Assembly (NCBI GenBank): GCA_044368415.1
Contig: JBIPLJ010000005.1
Coordinates: 62,001-126,000 of the forward strand
DNA: 64,000 bases
Direction of reading: 5' to 3'
Source: UBA4615 sp044368415
Lineage (GTDB): Bacteria; Pseudomonadota; Gammaproteobacteria; Burkholderiales; Burkholderiaceae_E
In this document: one piece after another, positions 1 to 9,500 of the stretch
Layout: every line of letters starts with the position of its first letter
Numbering within the stretch: the first letter of the stretch is position 1
The notes under the pieces: generated by a model
The model's input: only the letters and a program-made list of their open reading frames with translations
The model's database searches: none
Told to the model about the DNA's origin: nothing
Translations under genes and position numbers: made by a program

Positions 1-665
1 GTGCCGACGAGCCGGCGGCCGTCCTCGCTGCGCGCGCCTGCAAGCGGACGGCCGCTGGCCGGGTCGATCACATCGCCGATGGCGTTGACGACGATGAGCG
101 CGCCCACCGTCGCGCCGCCGACCCGCAGCGACGCGGTGCCGACACCGCCCTTCATCGCCCGCTCGATGCCCCAGAGCTTGCCGACCGTGGCCCCCGCCCC
201 CGCGCCCACCGAGCCCTCGGCGGGCGGGGCCGCCGAGGCGGCCTCGCAGGCCATGCGGCCGGCGCACGCATCCGGCCGGATCGAGGCGTCGCCCACCCAC
301 AGGTCGAAGAGGATGGCCGCGGGCACGATGGGCACACGCGCCGGCCCAACAGCCAGGCCGATCCCCTGCGCCTCGAGCCAGGCGACAACGCCGCCGGCCG
401 CGTCGAGCCCGAACGCGCTGCCGCCAGCGAGCAGCACCGCATGGACGCGGTCCACCGCATTGACCGGATCGAGCAGGTCGGTCTCGCGGGTGCCGGGCGC
501 CGCACCCCGCACGTCGACGCCGCAGGTCGCACCCTCCCCGGCGAGCAGCACGGTGCAGCCGGTGGGCCGGCGCGGATCGGTGAAATGGCCGACGCTCAGC
601 CCTGCGACATCGGTGATCGCGCCGGCGGCCGAGCCGTCCGGTCCACGGATGTCGGATACTTGCAT
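1..665 (-). CDS. P1 family peptidase (DmpA/NylC-like), C-terminus cut by window edge
   Basis: The first 221 residues of a P1/S58-family Ntn-hydrolase (L-aminopeptidase DmpA, 6-aminohexanoate-oligomer hydrolase NylC) can be read on the minus strand. The start is ATG at 663-665. Recognisable family motifs are VGHFTD (25-30), TRETDLL (59-65) and GGSAFGLDAAGGV (81-93), followed by a glycine-rich GAGAGATVGK segment. In this family the precursor cuts itself in front of a Ser/Thr nucleophile. That nucleophile lies beyond about residue 230, so it is outside the window and activity cannot be judged. The gene diverges from the cation transporter that starts 6 bp away, so the promoters of the two genes must overlap each other's coding sequence. 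The family call is secure; the substrate is unknown. Confidence 0.85.
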   Translation of the reverse strand, partial: MQVSDIRGPDGSAAGAITDVAGLSVGHFTDPRRPTGCTVLLAGEGATCGVDVRGAAPGTRETDLLDPVNAVDRVHAVLLAGGSAFGLDAAGGVVAWLEAQGIGLAVGPARVPIVPAAILFDLWVGDASIRPDACAGRMACEAASAAPPAEGSVGAGAGATVGKLWGIERAMKGGVGTASLRVGGATVGALIVVNAIGDVIDPASGRPLAGARSEDGRRLVG

Positions 666-671
666 GCCGTG

Positions 672-1559
672 ATGCTACCCAAAACCCCATCCACGAGCAC
701 GCTCGAGCGCCATCACTTCGCCTGGCTCTCGATCGCTGCGGCCGTCGCGACCATCGCGCTCAAGGCGATCGCCTGGGGGCTCACCGGCTCGGTCGGCCTG
801 CTGTCGGACGCGATGGAGTCCTTCGTGAACCTCGCGGGCGCCTCGTTCGCGCTGGTGATGATCGTGATCGCGGCGCGCCCACCGGACGACGAGCATCCGT
901 TCGGCCACGCGAAGGCCGAGTACTTCTCGAGCGGCTTCGAGGGCATCCTGATCTTCGGCGCGGCCGCGGCGATCATCTGGACGGCGGTCTCGCGGCTGCT
1001 GGCGCCGCAGCCGCTCGAGGCGATCGGCATGGGGCTCGCGGTGTCGGTGGTCGCGACCGCGATCAACTTAGGCGTGGCCATCGCGCTGCGCCGCGCGGCG
1101 ACGCGCTTTCGCTCGATCGCGCTCGAGGCCGATGCCCGGCACCTGTTGACCGACGTCGTGACCTCGGTCGGCGTGGTCGCCGGCGTGGCCGCGGTGTCGC
1201 TGACCGGTTGGCTGATCCTCGATCCGCTGATCGCAATCGCGGTTGGCCTGAACATCCTGCGCGAAGGCGCGAGGATGCTGCGCGCCTCGGTCGACGGCCT
1301 GATGGACCGCAGCCTGGGCGCAGCCGAGCTCGAGCGGCTACGCGCCGCGCTCGATGCGCTCGGCGAGCGTGGGGTCTCCTGGCGCGGCCTGCGCACGCGG
1401 CGCGCCGGCTCGCACGCCTGGATCGACGTCGTGGTGCTGGTGCCGGGAGACTGGACCGTGGATGCCGGGCATGCAGTGGCCGACGAGATCGAGGTGACGC
1501 TCGCCGCCCTGGTCGAGCAGGCGACCGTGGTGACGCACCTCGAGCCGATCCCGCACTGA
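672..1559 (+). CDS. Cation diffusion facilitator (CDF) family transporter
   Basis: An inner-membrane proton/divalent-cation antiporter of 295 residues. Hydrophobic segments begin at about residue 17, and a short soluble domain follows. The start is ATG 672, next to a GTG at 669; the same frame is open further upstream, but that stretch is antisense to the peptidase gene. CDF landmarks are DAMESFVN in TM2 (46-53), HPFGH (75-79) and HLLTD in TM5 (157-161). In FieF the TM2 metal site is D45/D49. The matching residues here look like E49 and N53, with H157 and D161 conserved in TM5. This is seen in other SDAxESxVN CDF proteins and may shift metal choice. Zn, Fe or Mn are all possible. Confidence 0.9.
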   Translation: MLPKTPSTSTLERHHFAWLSIAAAVATIALKAIAWGLTGSVGLLSDAMESFVNLAGASFALVMIVIAARPPDDEHPFGHAKAEYFSSGFEGILIFGAAAAIIWTAVSRLLAPQPLEAIGMGLAVSVVATAINLGVAIALRRAATRFRSIALEADARHLLTDVVTSVGVVAGVAAVSLTGWLILDPLIAIAVGLNILREGARMLRASVDGLMDRSLGAAELERLRAALDALGERGVSWRGLRTRRAGSHAWIDVVVLVPGDWTVDAGHAVADEIEVTLAALVEQATVVTHLEPIPH

Positions 1560-1576
1560 GCCGCGGGAGGTTCAGC

Positions 1577-2209
1577 CTACTTGGTCCCGAACAGCCGGTC
1601 GCCGGCGTCGCCCAGTCCCGGCAGGATGTAGCCGTGCTCGTCGAGCTGCCGGTCGATCGCCGCGGTGTAGACCGGCACATCCGGATGCGCGGCACAAAAG
1701 TGTGCGAGCCCCTCGGGCGCGGCGAGCAGGCAGACGAAGCGGATCGAGCGCGGCCGCGTTTCCTTCAGGCGGTCGACCGCTGCGACCGCCGAGTTGCCGG
1801 TGGCGAGCATCGGGTCGACGACGATCGCATCGCGCCCCTCCATGCCTGCCGGCACCTTGAAGTAATACTCGACCGCCACCAGCGTCTTCGGATCGCGGTA
1901 CAAGCCGATGTGGGCGATCCGGGCCCCCGGGATGACCTGCAGCATCCCGTCCAGGATGCCGGCGCCGGCGCGCAGGATCGACACGAACACCGTCTTCTTG
2001 CCGTCGATCAGCCGCGAGCGCATCGGCTCGAGCGGCGTCTCGATCTCGACCTCGTGCATCGGCATGTCGCGCGTGACCTCGTAGGCCAGCAGCATCGACA
2101 GCTCGGTGAGGAGGCGCCGGAAGCTGTTGGTGCTGGTCTCCTTGCGGCGCAGCAGGGTCAGCTTGTGCTGCACCAGCGGATGGTCGATCACAAACACGTC
2201 AGCGGCCAT
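1577..2209 (-). CDS. upp: Uracil phosphoribosyltransferase
   Basis: Converts uracil and PRPP to UMP and pyrophosphate. The 210-residue length is normal for the family (E. coli 208). The PRPP-binding loop VVDPMLATGNSA lies at 130-141, and the C-terminal uracil-binding stretch YILPGLGDAGDRLFG is intact. The start is ATG 2209; the frame is open upstream only as antisense of the next gene. It follows the URC4 gene at a 17-bp gap and shares its strand with URC4 and URC1. That trio matches the fungal/bacterial URC uracil-degradation set, in which the phosphoribosyltransferase is URC6. Here it may therefore feed catabolism rather than only salvage. Confidence 0.95.
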   Translation of the reverse strand: MAADVFVIDHPLVQHKLTLLRRKETSTNSFRRLLTELSMLLAYEVTRDMPMHEVEIETPLEPMRSRLIDGKKTVFVSILRAGAGILDGMLQVIPGARIAHIGLYRDPKTLVAVEYYFKVPAGMEGRDAIVVDPMLATGNSAVAAVDRLKETRPRSIRFVCLLAAPEGLAHFCAAHPDVPVYTAAIDRQLDEHGYILPGLGDAGDRLFGTK

Positions 2210-2226
2210 CGGTATCTCCGGACAGT

Positions 2227-3434
2227 TCAGAACACGGTGCCGTCGCTGGCGATCGCGATCGGCGGCTCGCCGCCCCGGCGCGCCGCGGCGAGTTCGCGCC
2301 CGGCGGCCCAGGTGCCGCCCTCGAGCACCGCTGCCAGCGGCATCCGTGATGCGTCGGTGCCGAGCCGCTCGCGCACCTTCGGGGCGAGGACGTCGATCAG
2401 TGCGACCGTCAGCGCGCGCCATTCGACGATCGGCTCGGCGCCCGGCGCGAGCGGCGACGCGAAGATCGCCGGATCACGCGGCACGAGCACGCCAGAATCA
2501 ACCAACAGCCCCCCGTTTCGGTACTCGGCCAGCCCAGTGAGCGCCTCCAGCCCGTCGACGCGCACGCCGGCCGACTCGAAGGGCTCGAGCAGCGAGTAGG
2601 TGAGCCACTGCGAGAGCTTGTGGAACGGCACCCAGCCCGCGGTTTCGCCCGCCCCGCCGGCGAGCCGGTGGTTCCAGGCGTCGCCCACGGCCACGCCGCC
2701 GATCTGCGCGCCCTGTGGCCAGATGCCGCCCAGGCACGTCAGCAGCGCGACCAGGATGTCGTGCGCGGCGACGCGTGTGGGATCGGACACGCGCAGCGTA
2801 TCGAAGAGCCCGCCCGGCCGCCCCGGTACGCCGAAGCGCGCGGGCTGGGCGGCGAGCGTCGCACCGAGCCGACGCAGCAGCGCGACCCTGCCGTCCAGGC
2901 CGACCAGCGGGTTGTCCGCATCGACCTGGAACGCGGCGCCGAGCGCAGCCGCATCGACGCGCGCGAGGCCCTCGGCGTCGGCCTGGAGCGGCCGGTGCGG
3001 ATCGGACGAGAAGAGGCCCCGCTCGAAGGCCCGCAGGCTCGCGATGCCCAGCCCCTCGGAGCGGCCGAGCACGGTGCCCGTCGTACGGTCGTGGAAGCGC
3101 CAAGCGGCGCCGGCACCGGCATCTAGCAGCACCGCGACCACCGCCAAGTCGATCCGCGCCCGCGCCCGCTCGGACGGGTCGGCATCACCCGCGGCGGCCT
3201 CCATCGCCGCGACCCGGTCGACGCCGCCGGCCTCGAAATGCCGCCAGCGGCTGTGGTATGGCACCGCGAGTGTCGGATAGCGCCGGCGCGTCACCGCGGC
3301 GACGACCTCGGCGGCGGCGTCGAGCCGCGCGAGCACGACCTCGAAGGCCGGGGCGCGCCCCTCGATCGCGGCCTTCAGGATGCGGCCGCAGCGCTCGCGC
3401 ACCGCCCCGGTCGACAGCAGCGCGTGCGCAGCAC

Positions 3435-3438
<4 letters not shown>
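2227..3438 (-). CDS. URC4/Urg3 family protein of uracil catabolism
   Basis: A 403-residue protein of the DUF1688/URC4 (urg3) family, a cytosolic protein of unknown chemistry needed for the URC pyrimidine-degradation pathway in yeast. Recognisable stretches include PYHSRWRHFEAGG near the N-terminus, FHDRTTG, VPFHKLSQWLTYSL and VEWRALTVALID near the C-terminus. The start is GTG 3438: it overlaps the TGA of the upstream RibA-like gene in a GTGA arrangement, the usual sign of translational coupling. The longer open frame to 3876 is antisense overlap and was not used. The family call rests on the conserved stretches and on its position between upp and URC1. Confidence 0.85.
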
Positions 3439-4571
<1,133 letters not shown>

Positions 4572-4633
4572 CGGGCCGCGCTCGGCGGCGCTCGGGGCGC
4601 CCCACTTCAGCGGCGGTACCGGCGAGCTGCCGG

Positions 4634-4654
4634 GTGCGGGGTGCGGGGTGCGAG
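4634..4654. repeat. 7-bp tandem repeat (gtgcggg) causing the URC1 frameshift
   Basis: Two perfect copies of gtgcggg at 4634-4640 and 4641-4647 are followed by a degenerate copy gtgcgag at 4648-4654. On the coding (minus) strand this reads as repeated CCCGCAC. Because 7 is not a multiple of 3, one extra copy moves the frame by one base. With one copy removed, the ATG at 4695 joins the URC1 frame as HIRLTSHPAPGSS followed by VPPLKWGAP, matching the family pattern. This is the expected product of replication slippage. Confidence 0.85.
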
Positions 4655-4779
4655 GTCAGGCGGATGTGCCGTGGCGATGCGGCATCGGTCGACATCACGA
4701 ACGCTCCGGGCTTCAAAGGACCAGCGTAGCGGGATTCGCCACAGGTGTCGACGCGCGTGCGTCGGCTCCGCAGCGACGC

Positions 4780-5697
4780 TCAGGCCACTGGATCGTGCCC
4801 GAACGCGTCGATGTCATCGGCGAGTTCGACGAAGTCGCGGCGCAGCGCGCCCATGGCGGCGGCGAACTCGTCGGCGTCGAAGGCGCGTGGCTGGAAACAC
4901 GAGGCGGCGGGCCGCGCCTGGGTCCAGGCGAACACCTCCAGCCCGCGTACGCCGAGCAGCTGCCCGCTGATGCCCGCGGCCTGCGGTGCGGCGAGGAAGG
5001 CAACGACGTGGGCGACATGGCTGGCGGCCAGCGGCGCGGTGAGCGCGCGCCACTCGGCGAGCGCCTGCGACTCGCCCGGCACCGCGCGCAACGCGCGGGT
5101 GCCGGCAAACGGCACAACCGCGTTGCAGGCAATACGCACATCGGCCAGCTCGAGCGCTAGCGTGCGGGTGAGCCCGAGCAGTCCGGCCTTGCTCGCGGCC
5201 TCGCCGCCGCGGCCGGCGCGACCATACACCCCGACCGCCGAGGCCAGGTTGACGATCGCCCCGGGCCGCCGCCCGCCGCGCGCCTGCTCGCGCATTGCGC
5301 CGACCGACGCTGCAGCCATAGCGTACGGGGCGACCAGGTTGGTCCGCAGCATCCGCTCGAAATCGGCGCGCGGGCCGCTGCCGATCGGCGCATCGACCTC
5401 GATCGCCGCGTTGTTGACGAGCAAATCGACCGCACCGAAGGCGTCTAGCGCGGCCGCGACCGCTTCCTCGGCGGCGCCCTCGGCGCCGATGTCGAGCGCC
5501 AGGCCGATCGCACCCGGCACTCGCATCGTCGCGAGCTCGGTGACCGCGGAATCCTCGGGGCCGCCGTCGAGCGCGGCGCCGTTGTCGACGATCATGACGC
5601 GGGCCCCGAGCAGGCCGAGCGTCTGGGCGATCGCGAGCCCGATGCCGCGTGCCCCGCCGGTGACGATCGCTCCGCGTCCTGCCAACAGATCCTGCAT
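4780..5697 (-). CDS. SDR family oxidoreductase (MFE/17beta-HSD4-like) lacking the catalytic tyrosine
   Basis: A 305-residue short-chain dehydrogenase-fold protein. The start is ATG 5697, with GGGAG about 8 bases upstream. The Rossmann motif VTGGARGIG (12-20), NNAA (95-98) and the active-site serine region NLAS (150-153) are present. The YxxxK motif reads ExxxK: residue 166 is Glu (codon GAG) and K170 is kept. The C-terminal tail (ISGQLLGVRGLEVFAW and on) resembles the tail of SDR proteins close to the dehydrogenase domain of multifunctional enzyme 2. Those act on 3-hydroxyacyl-CoA. Without the tyrosine, normal hydride-transfer chemistry is doubtful, so a binding or structural role is possible. 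The gene stands alone on this strand. Confidence 0.85.
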   Translation of the reverse strand: MQDLLAGRGAIVTGGARGIGLAIAQTLGLLGARVMIVDNGAALDGGPEDSAVTELATMRVPGAIGLALDIGAEGAAEEAVAAALDAFGAVDLLVNNAAIEVDAPIGSGPRADFERMLRTNLVAPYAMAAASVGAMREQARGGRRPGAIVNLASAVGVYGRAGRGGEAASKAGLLGLTRTLALELADVRIACNAVVPFAGTRALRAVPGESQALAEWRALTAPLAASHVAHVVAFLAAPQAAGISGQLLGVRGLEVFAWTQARPAASCFQPRAFDADEFAAAMGALRRDFVELADDIDAFGHDPVA

Positions 5698-5838
5698 ACC
5701 GATGCTCCCGCGCTCGTAACGACGACCAGCCCGCAGTGTGCCGCAAGTCGGATAACGCCTCTTCGGCCGGCCCACGGACAAGCGAGGCGCGCTGCCTCGG
5801 CGTTCGGGCATCATGCGCCCATCCGCCCGACCCCGATC

Positions 5839-7005
5839 GTGTCAGCCCCCGAAGACAGGCCCCGCCCGCGCCGCATCGCCCACCTCGACATGGATGCGTT
5901 CTTCGCGTCCTGTGAGCTGTCGCAGTACCCCGAGCTGCGCGGCATGCCGATGGTGGTGGCGGGCCGGCGGACCGACCTCCCCCGCGTCCTGCCTGACGGC
6001 ACGCGCGAGTTCGCGCGGCTGCGCGACTACGCGGGCCGCGGCGTGCTGACGACCGCCACCTACGAGGCGCGTGCGCTCGGCGTGCACTCCGGTATGCCGA
6101 CCATGAAAGCGGCCCGGCTGGCCCCCGACGCGGTGCTGCTGCCGGTGAACTTCGAGCTCTACCGGCGCCACTCACGCCTCTTCAAGGACGCGGTGCGCAC
6201 GGTCAGCCCGGTGATCCAGGACATCGGCATCGACGAGGTATATGCGGACCTGACCGAGCTCGACGGCGATGCCCGCACGCTCGCGGTCCGCCTGAAGGCC
6301 GCCGTGCTCGAAGCCACCGGCCTGACCTGCTCGGTCGGCATCGCGCCGAACAAGCTGCTGGCGAAGCTGTGCTCCGACATGCAGAAACCCGACGGCATCA
6401 CCGTGCTGACATTGGACGAGATCACGTCGAAGGTCTGGCCGATGCCGGCCAAACGCATCAACGGGATCGGGCCGAAGGCCACCGAGAAACTTGCCGCCTA
6501 CGGCATCGTGACGATCGGCGATCTCGCGGCGCGGGATCCGGCCTGGCTGGTCGAGCACTTCGGGCGCGCCTTCGGGCAGTGGCTGCACGAGGCGGCGCAT
6601 GGCCGCGACGACCGGCCGGTGGTCACCCACCGCGAGCCGGTGTCGATCAGCCGCGAGACCACCTTCGAGCGCAACCTGCACGCCGCTCGGGACCGGGGCG
6701 AGCTCGGCGAGGTGTTTACGCGGCTGTGCGAGCAGCTGGCCGCGGACCTGGCGAGGAAGCGCTACCTGGCCCGCACCGTCGGCATCAAGCTGCGCTTCGA
6801 CGACTTCAGGACCGTGACCCGGGACCTCACGCTGCCCGAGCCGGTGGCCGAGGCAGCCGCACTGAGGCGGGCGGCCGGCGCGTGTCTGAAACGGGCAGAC
6901 CTCGGCCGATCCATCCGCCTGCTCGGCGTGCGCGCGAGCGGCCTCGAAGGCGAGGACGACGCGCGCCTCGAGCCGCCCCGGCAGTACGACCTCGGATTCG
7001 ACTAG
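5839..7005 (+). CDS. dinB: DNA polymerase IV
   Basis: A Y-family translesion polymerase of 388 residues that starts at GTG 5839. The catalytic acidic residues are visible as D17 in LDMDAFFAS and D132/E133 in GIDEVYAD. The palm motif CSVGIAPNKLLAKL, the GIGPKATEKL helix-hairpin-helix and a little-finger domain (from about 240) follow. The C-terminus RQYDLGFD resembles the QLxLF-type beta-clamp binding peptide. The protein is longer than E. coli DinB (351), as in other Burkholderiales. It makes error-prone bypass of lesions, usually under SOS control; I did not find a convincing LexA box directly upstream. Confidence 0.93.
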   Translation: MSAPEDRPRPRRIAHLDMDAFFASCELSQYPELRGMPMVVAGRRTDLPRVLPDGTREFARLRDYAGRGVLTTATYEARALGVHSGMPTMKAARLAPDAVLLPVNFELYRRHSRLFKDAVRTVSPVIQDIGIDEVYADLTELDGDARTLAVRLKAAVLEATGLTCSVGIAPNKLLAKLCSDMQKPDGITVLTLDEITSKVWPMPAKRINGIGPKATEKLAAYGIVTIGDLAARDPAWLVEHFGRAFGQWLHEAAHGRDDRPVVTHREPVSISRETTFERNLHAARDRGELGEVFTRLCEQLAADLARKRYLARTVGIKLRFDDFRTVTRDLTLPEPVAEAAALRRAAGACLKRADLGRSIRLLGVRASGLEGEDDARLEPPRQYDLGFD

Positions 7006-7009
7006 CCCC

Positions 7010-7230
7010 AGGCGCTCGGAGAACGCGCCGTTCGGCAGCGTGGACAGCGCCTCGCGCACCGCGGGCATGAGCGACGCGGGCCGCCGTTTGGGCACGCGGA
7101 TCGTATCGCGCGCGTCGGTGATCGAGGCAAGGGCCTGCGCGAGCACGATGCCGGGGCTGGCGATCAGCCGACCCCAATCGCCAAACCGGTGGCCGCCCTC
7201 GCACAGGTCGGCCACCAGGTCGAAGTTCAA
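7010..7230 (-). pseudogene. Remnant of an M20-family metallopeptidase/deacetylase
   Basis: In the 393-bp gap between dinB and mnmC the minus strand encodes a peptide with strong likeness to the central-to-C-terminal part of M20 peptidases (ArgE/DapE group). From about 7224 downward it reads FDLVADLCEGGHRFGDWGRL, then IASPGIVLAQALASITDAR, then IRVPKRRP and SLMPAVREAL. The GGHxFGDWG block is typical of the family. There is no start region, no metal-binding HxD part and no C-terminal lobe; the frame fades as it meets the end of dinB. I read it as a relic of a gene lost by deletion. The rest of the gap (7231-7398) shows nothing I can name. Confidence 0.55.
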
Positions 7231-7398
7231 CGCGCCGCGCGATGCTGGCCTGAGTTGTCGGCAGTGCCGCGACGGTTCCAGCGGTCGGCATCGGCAAGCA
7301 CTGCGCGTCGGGCGGCGGAGGTCCCGGGGACCGGGACAAATGACTGGGCGTTCGGAGCGGTCATCGATCGGCGGCGCGGATAATCGCTGGATGATCGC

Positions 7399-9453
7399 AT
7401 GCAACGCCGGACGGCAATGACCGCCCGCCCCCTGTCCGCTCCGGGCGCTGACCCGTTGGACGCCGCTGCGCGCGGACCACTCGCGGCCGCGGGGCTGCCG
7501 CAGGCATGGGGCGGCGCGGATGTCTTCGTCGTGCTGGAGATCGGCTTCGGCGCCGGGCTCGCATTCCTCGCCGCGCTGCGTGCCTGGCGCGCTGACCCGG
7601 CGCGGGCAGCGCGCCTGCACTGGGCGGCGACCCTCGAGCGTCCGCTGGCCCGCGACACACTGCGCGATGCGCTCGAGGCGCTGCGGGTGGCACACGCCGA
7701 TCGGGAGCCGCTGCTGGCACGCTGGCCGTGCGCGGTCGGGGGCGTGCACCGTCTGGTGTTCCAGGACGGCCAGGTGACGCTGTCGCTCGCGGTCGGGCCG
7801 GCCCGCACCATGGTGCCGGGCTGGGTACCTCGCGTGGACGCGCTGCTGCTGCCCTGTGAGGCGCACGATGGCCTCGCGGCCCGCGGCGGGGACCTCCCCT
7901 TCGCCGCCTGGCGGGCCGCCGCCGCCGCGCTTGCCCCGGGCGGCGCGGTCGCGCTGGCGCCCTGGCCCGGCGCGTCCGCGACGCCGGCACTTGAGGCTGC
8001 GTTGCGCGCCGCCCGGCATGCGCTCGAGTCTGCTGGGTTCGCGGTCTCGAACGCTTGCCACCCCGAGCCCCTCGGTGCAGGCCCGGACGGACTGCCTGGC
8101 CGGGTGGCCCGGCAGCCTTCGATCGGCCCGACTTATGCGCTGCCCGCCGCACGCGCGCTGCGGGTCCGCGGCCATACGGCCGCATCGGCCTGCGCACACG
8201 GCGAGCGGCCCGCGGGCGGGCGCAGCGCGCTGGTGATCGGCGCCGGGCTCGCCGGCAGCGCGGTCGCCTTCGCGCTTGCGCGTCGCGGTTGGTCGGCGAC
8301 TCGCCTCGACGCCGGCACGCCGGGCGGCTCAGCCCAGCCGGTGCTCGCCCACCATCCGTCGCTGACGCCGGACGACGCGCCGCTGTCGCGGCTGACCCGC
8401 ACGGCGACCCTGCTGGCGAACGGCTCGTATGCGCTCGGCGTGCTGCGCCAGCATGGACGCGTGCAGCTCGCCGACGCCGCCCGTGCGCAACGCGTCACCG
8501 CCGGGCTGCCCCGCGACTGGGCCGAGCCGGTGGATGCCGCCAGCGCCTCGGAGCGCGCCGGCGTACGCCTGCGGCAAGGCGGCTGGTGGCTGCCGATGGC
8601 GGGCAGCGCTGACCCGCGTGCCCTGTGTGATGCCTGGACGGTGGCCGGCGTGAGCGCGCGCGACGCCGCCGCGGTTGCGACGCTCGTGCGCACGCGGGAC
8701 GGATGGATCGCCCTGGACGCCGAGGCCCGCGTGCTCGGCGAAGCCGCGGTGGTGGTGCTCGCCTGCGGCGCCGACGGCCCCGCCATCGTCGATTCGCCGG
8801 GCGCGGTGCAACAGCCCCTGGAGGCGCACTTCGGCGCCGCGGGCCTGCGACGACGCACGGGGCTCACCACAGTGGCGATGCCGCATCAGAACCGGATCCC
8901 GCGATGCACGGTCGGCGGCGACGGACACGCTGTGCCACTCGACGGCACCCGCCTGCTGCTCGGCCCGGCAGGCAGTGTCGAGAACGACGACGACGCGGCC
9001 AGCGCCTCGATCGGCGATCGCGACATGAATGACGATCTCGTCGCGCATTCCGATCGCCGTGCGACGGGCGAGCGGGCCTTGCACACCTGGTCGCGATTCG
9101 CCGCGCAGCTTGCGGACCCCGGGCCCGTCCCGCCGCTTGCACCCGGACGCCAGGGCCGGCGCCTGTCGACCCGCGACCATCTGCCCCTGATCGGCCCGGT
9201 GCCCGACCCACGCGCGCTCGCCGCCCTCGCGTCGGGACAGCGCGACGATCGCCTGCCGCTGCCCGTCCTGCCGGGGCTGTGGACCGCCACCGCGTTCGGC
9301 GGACGGGGCCTGCTGTGGTCCGTACTCGCCGCCGAGCTGATCGCGGCCCGCCTCGACGGCGAGCCGTCCGCGCTCGAACGGCCGCTCGCCGGCGCGCTCT
9401 CGCCGGACCGCTTCCTGCGCCAGGCGCTGCGTCGCGTCGACACATCGGGTTGA
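7399..9453 (+). CDS. mnmC: MnmC-type bifunctional tRNA mnm5s2U34 enzyme, degenerate methyltransferase half
   Basis: A 684-residue protein with the MnmC layout. Residues about 40-250 correspond to the SAM-dependent MnmC1 methyltransferase. From about 272 (ALVIGAGLAGSAVAFALA) comes the FAD-dependent MnmC2 oxidoreductase, ending in the usual RDHLPLIGPVPD and TAFGGRGLLWSVLAAELIA blocks. MnmC converts cmnm5(s2)U34 to nm5 and then to mnm5(s2)U in tRNA wobble positions. In the first half VVLEIGFGAGLAFL is kept. The signature DAWFLDGFxPxxNPxMW is replaced by DALLLPCEAHDG and a dissimilar stretch, and the usual N-terminal substrate loop is missing. The oxidase half may work alone. ATG 7417 is an alternative start. 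Confidence 0.8.
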   Translation: MQRRTAMTARPLSAPGADPLDAAARGPLAAAGLPQAWGGADVFVVLEIGFGAGLAFLAALRAWRADPARAARLHWAATLERPLARDTLRDALEALRVAHADREPLLARWPCAVGGVHRLVFQDGQVTLSLAVGPARTMVPGWVPRVDALLLPCEAHDGLAARGGDLPFAAWRAAAAALAPGGAVALAPWPGASATPALEAALRAARHALESAGFAVSNACHPEPLGAGPDGLPGRVARQPSIGPTYALPAARALRVRGHTAASACAHGERPAGGRSALVIGAGLAGSAVAFALARRGWSATRLDAGTPGGSAQPVLAHHPSLTPDDAPLSRLTRTATLLANGSYALGVLRQHGRVQLADAARAQRVTAGLPRDWAEPVDAASASERAGVRLRQGGWWLPMAGSADPRALCDAWTVAGVSARDAAAVATLVRTRDGWIALDAEARVLGEAAVVVLACGADGPAIVDSPGAVQQPLEAHFGAAGLRRRTGLTTVAMPHQNRIPRCTVGGDGHAVPLDGTRLLLGPAGSVENDDDAASASIGDRDMNDDLVAHSDRRATGERALHTWSRFAAQLADPGPVPPLAPGRQGRRLSTRDHLPLIGPVPDPRALAALASGQRDDRLPLPVLPGLWTATAFGGRGLLWSVLAAELIAARLDGEPSALERPLAGALSPDRFLRQALRRVDTSG

Positions 9454-9500
9454 CCCACGCAACGGCCCCCCCGTACCCTCGACGGTTTGCCCGGTCGCGC

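Noticed and set aside
1..672. Long plus-strand open frame of 223 codons at the left edge
   Set aside because: It is antisense to a well-recognised P1 peptidase, and its composition (Pro/Ser/Ala/Arg) is typical of reverse-frame translation in GC-rich DNA.
6172..8199. Minus-strand open frame of 675 codons across dinB and mnmC
   Set aside because: It is antisense to two real genes. Only the short M20-like part in the gap (7010-7230) has meaningful similarity.
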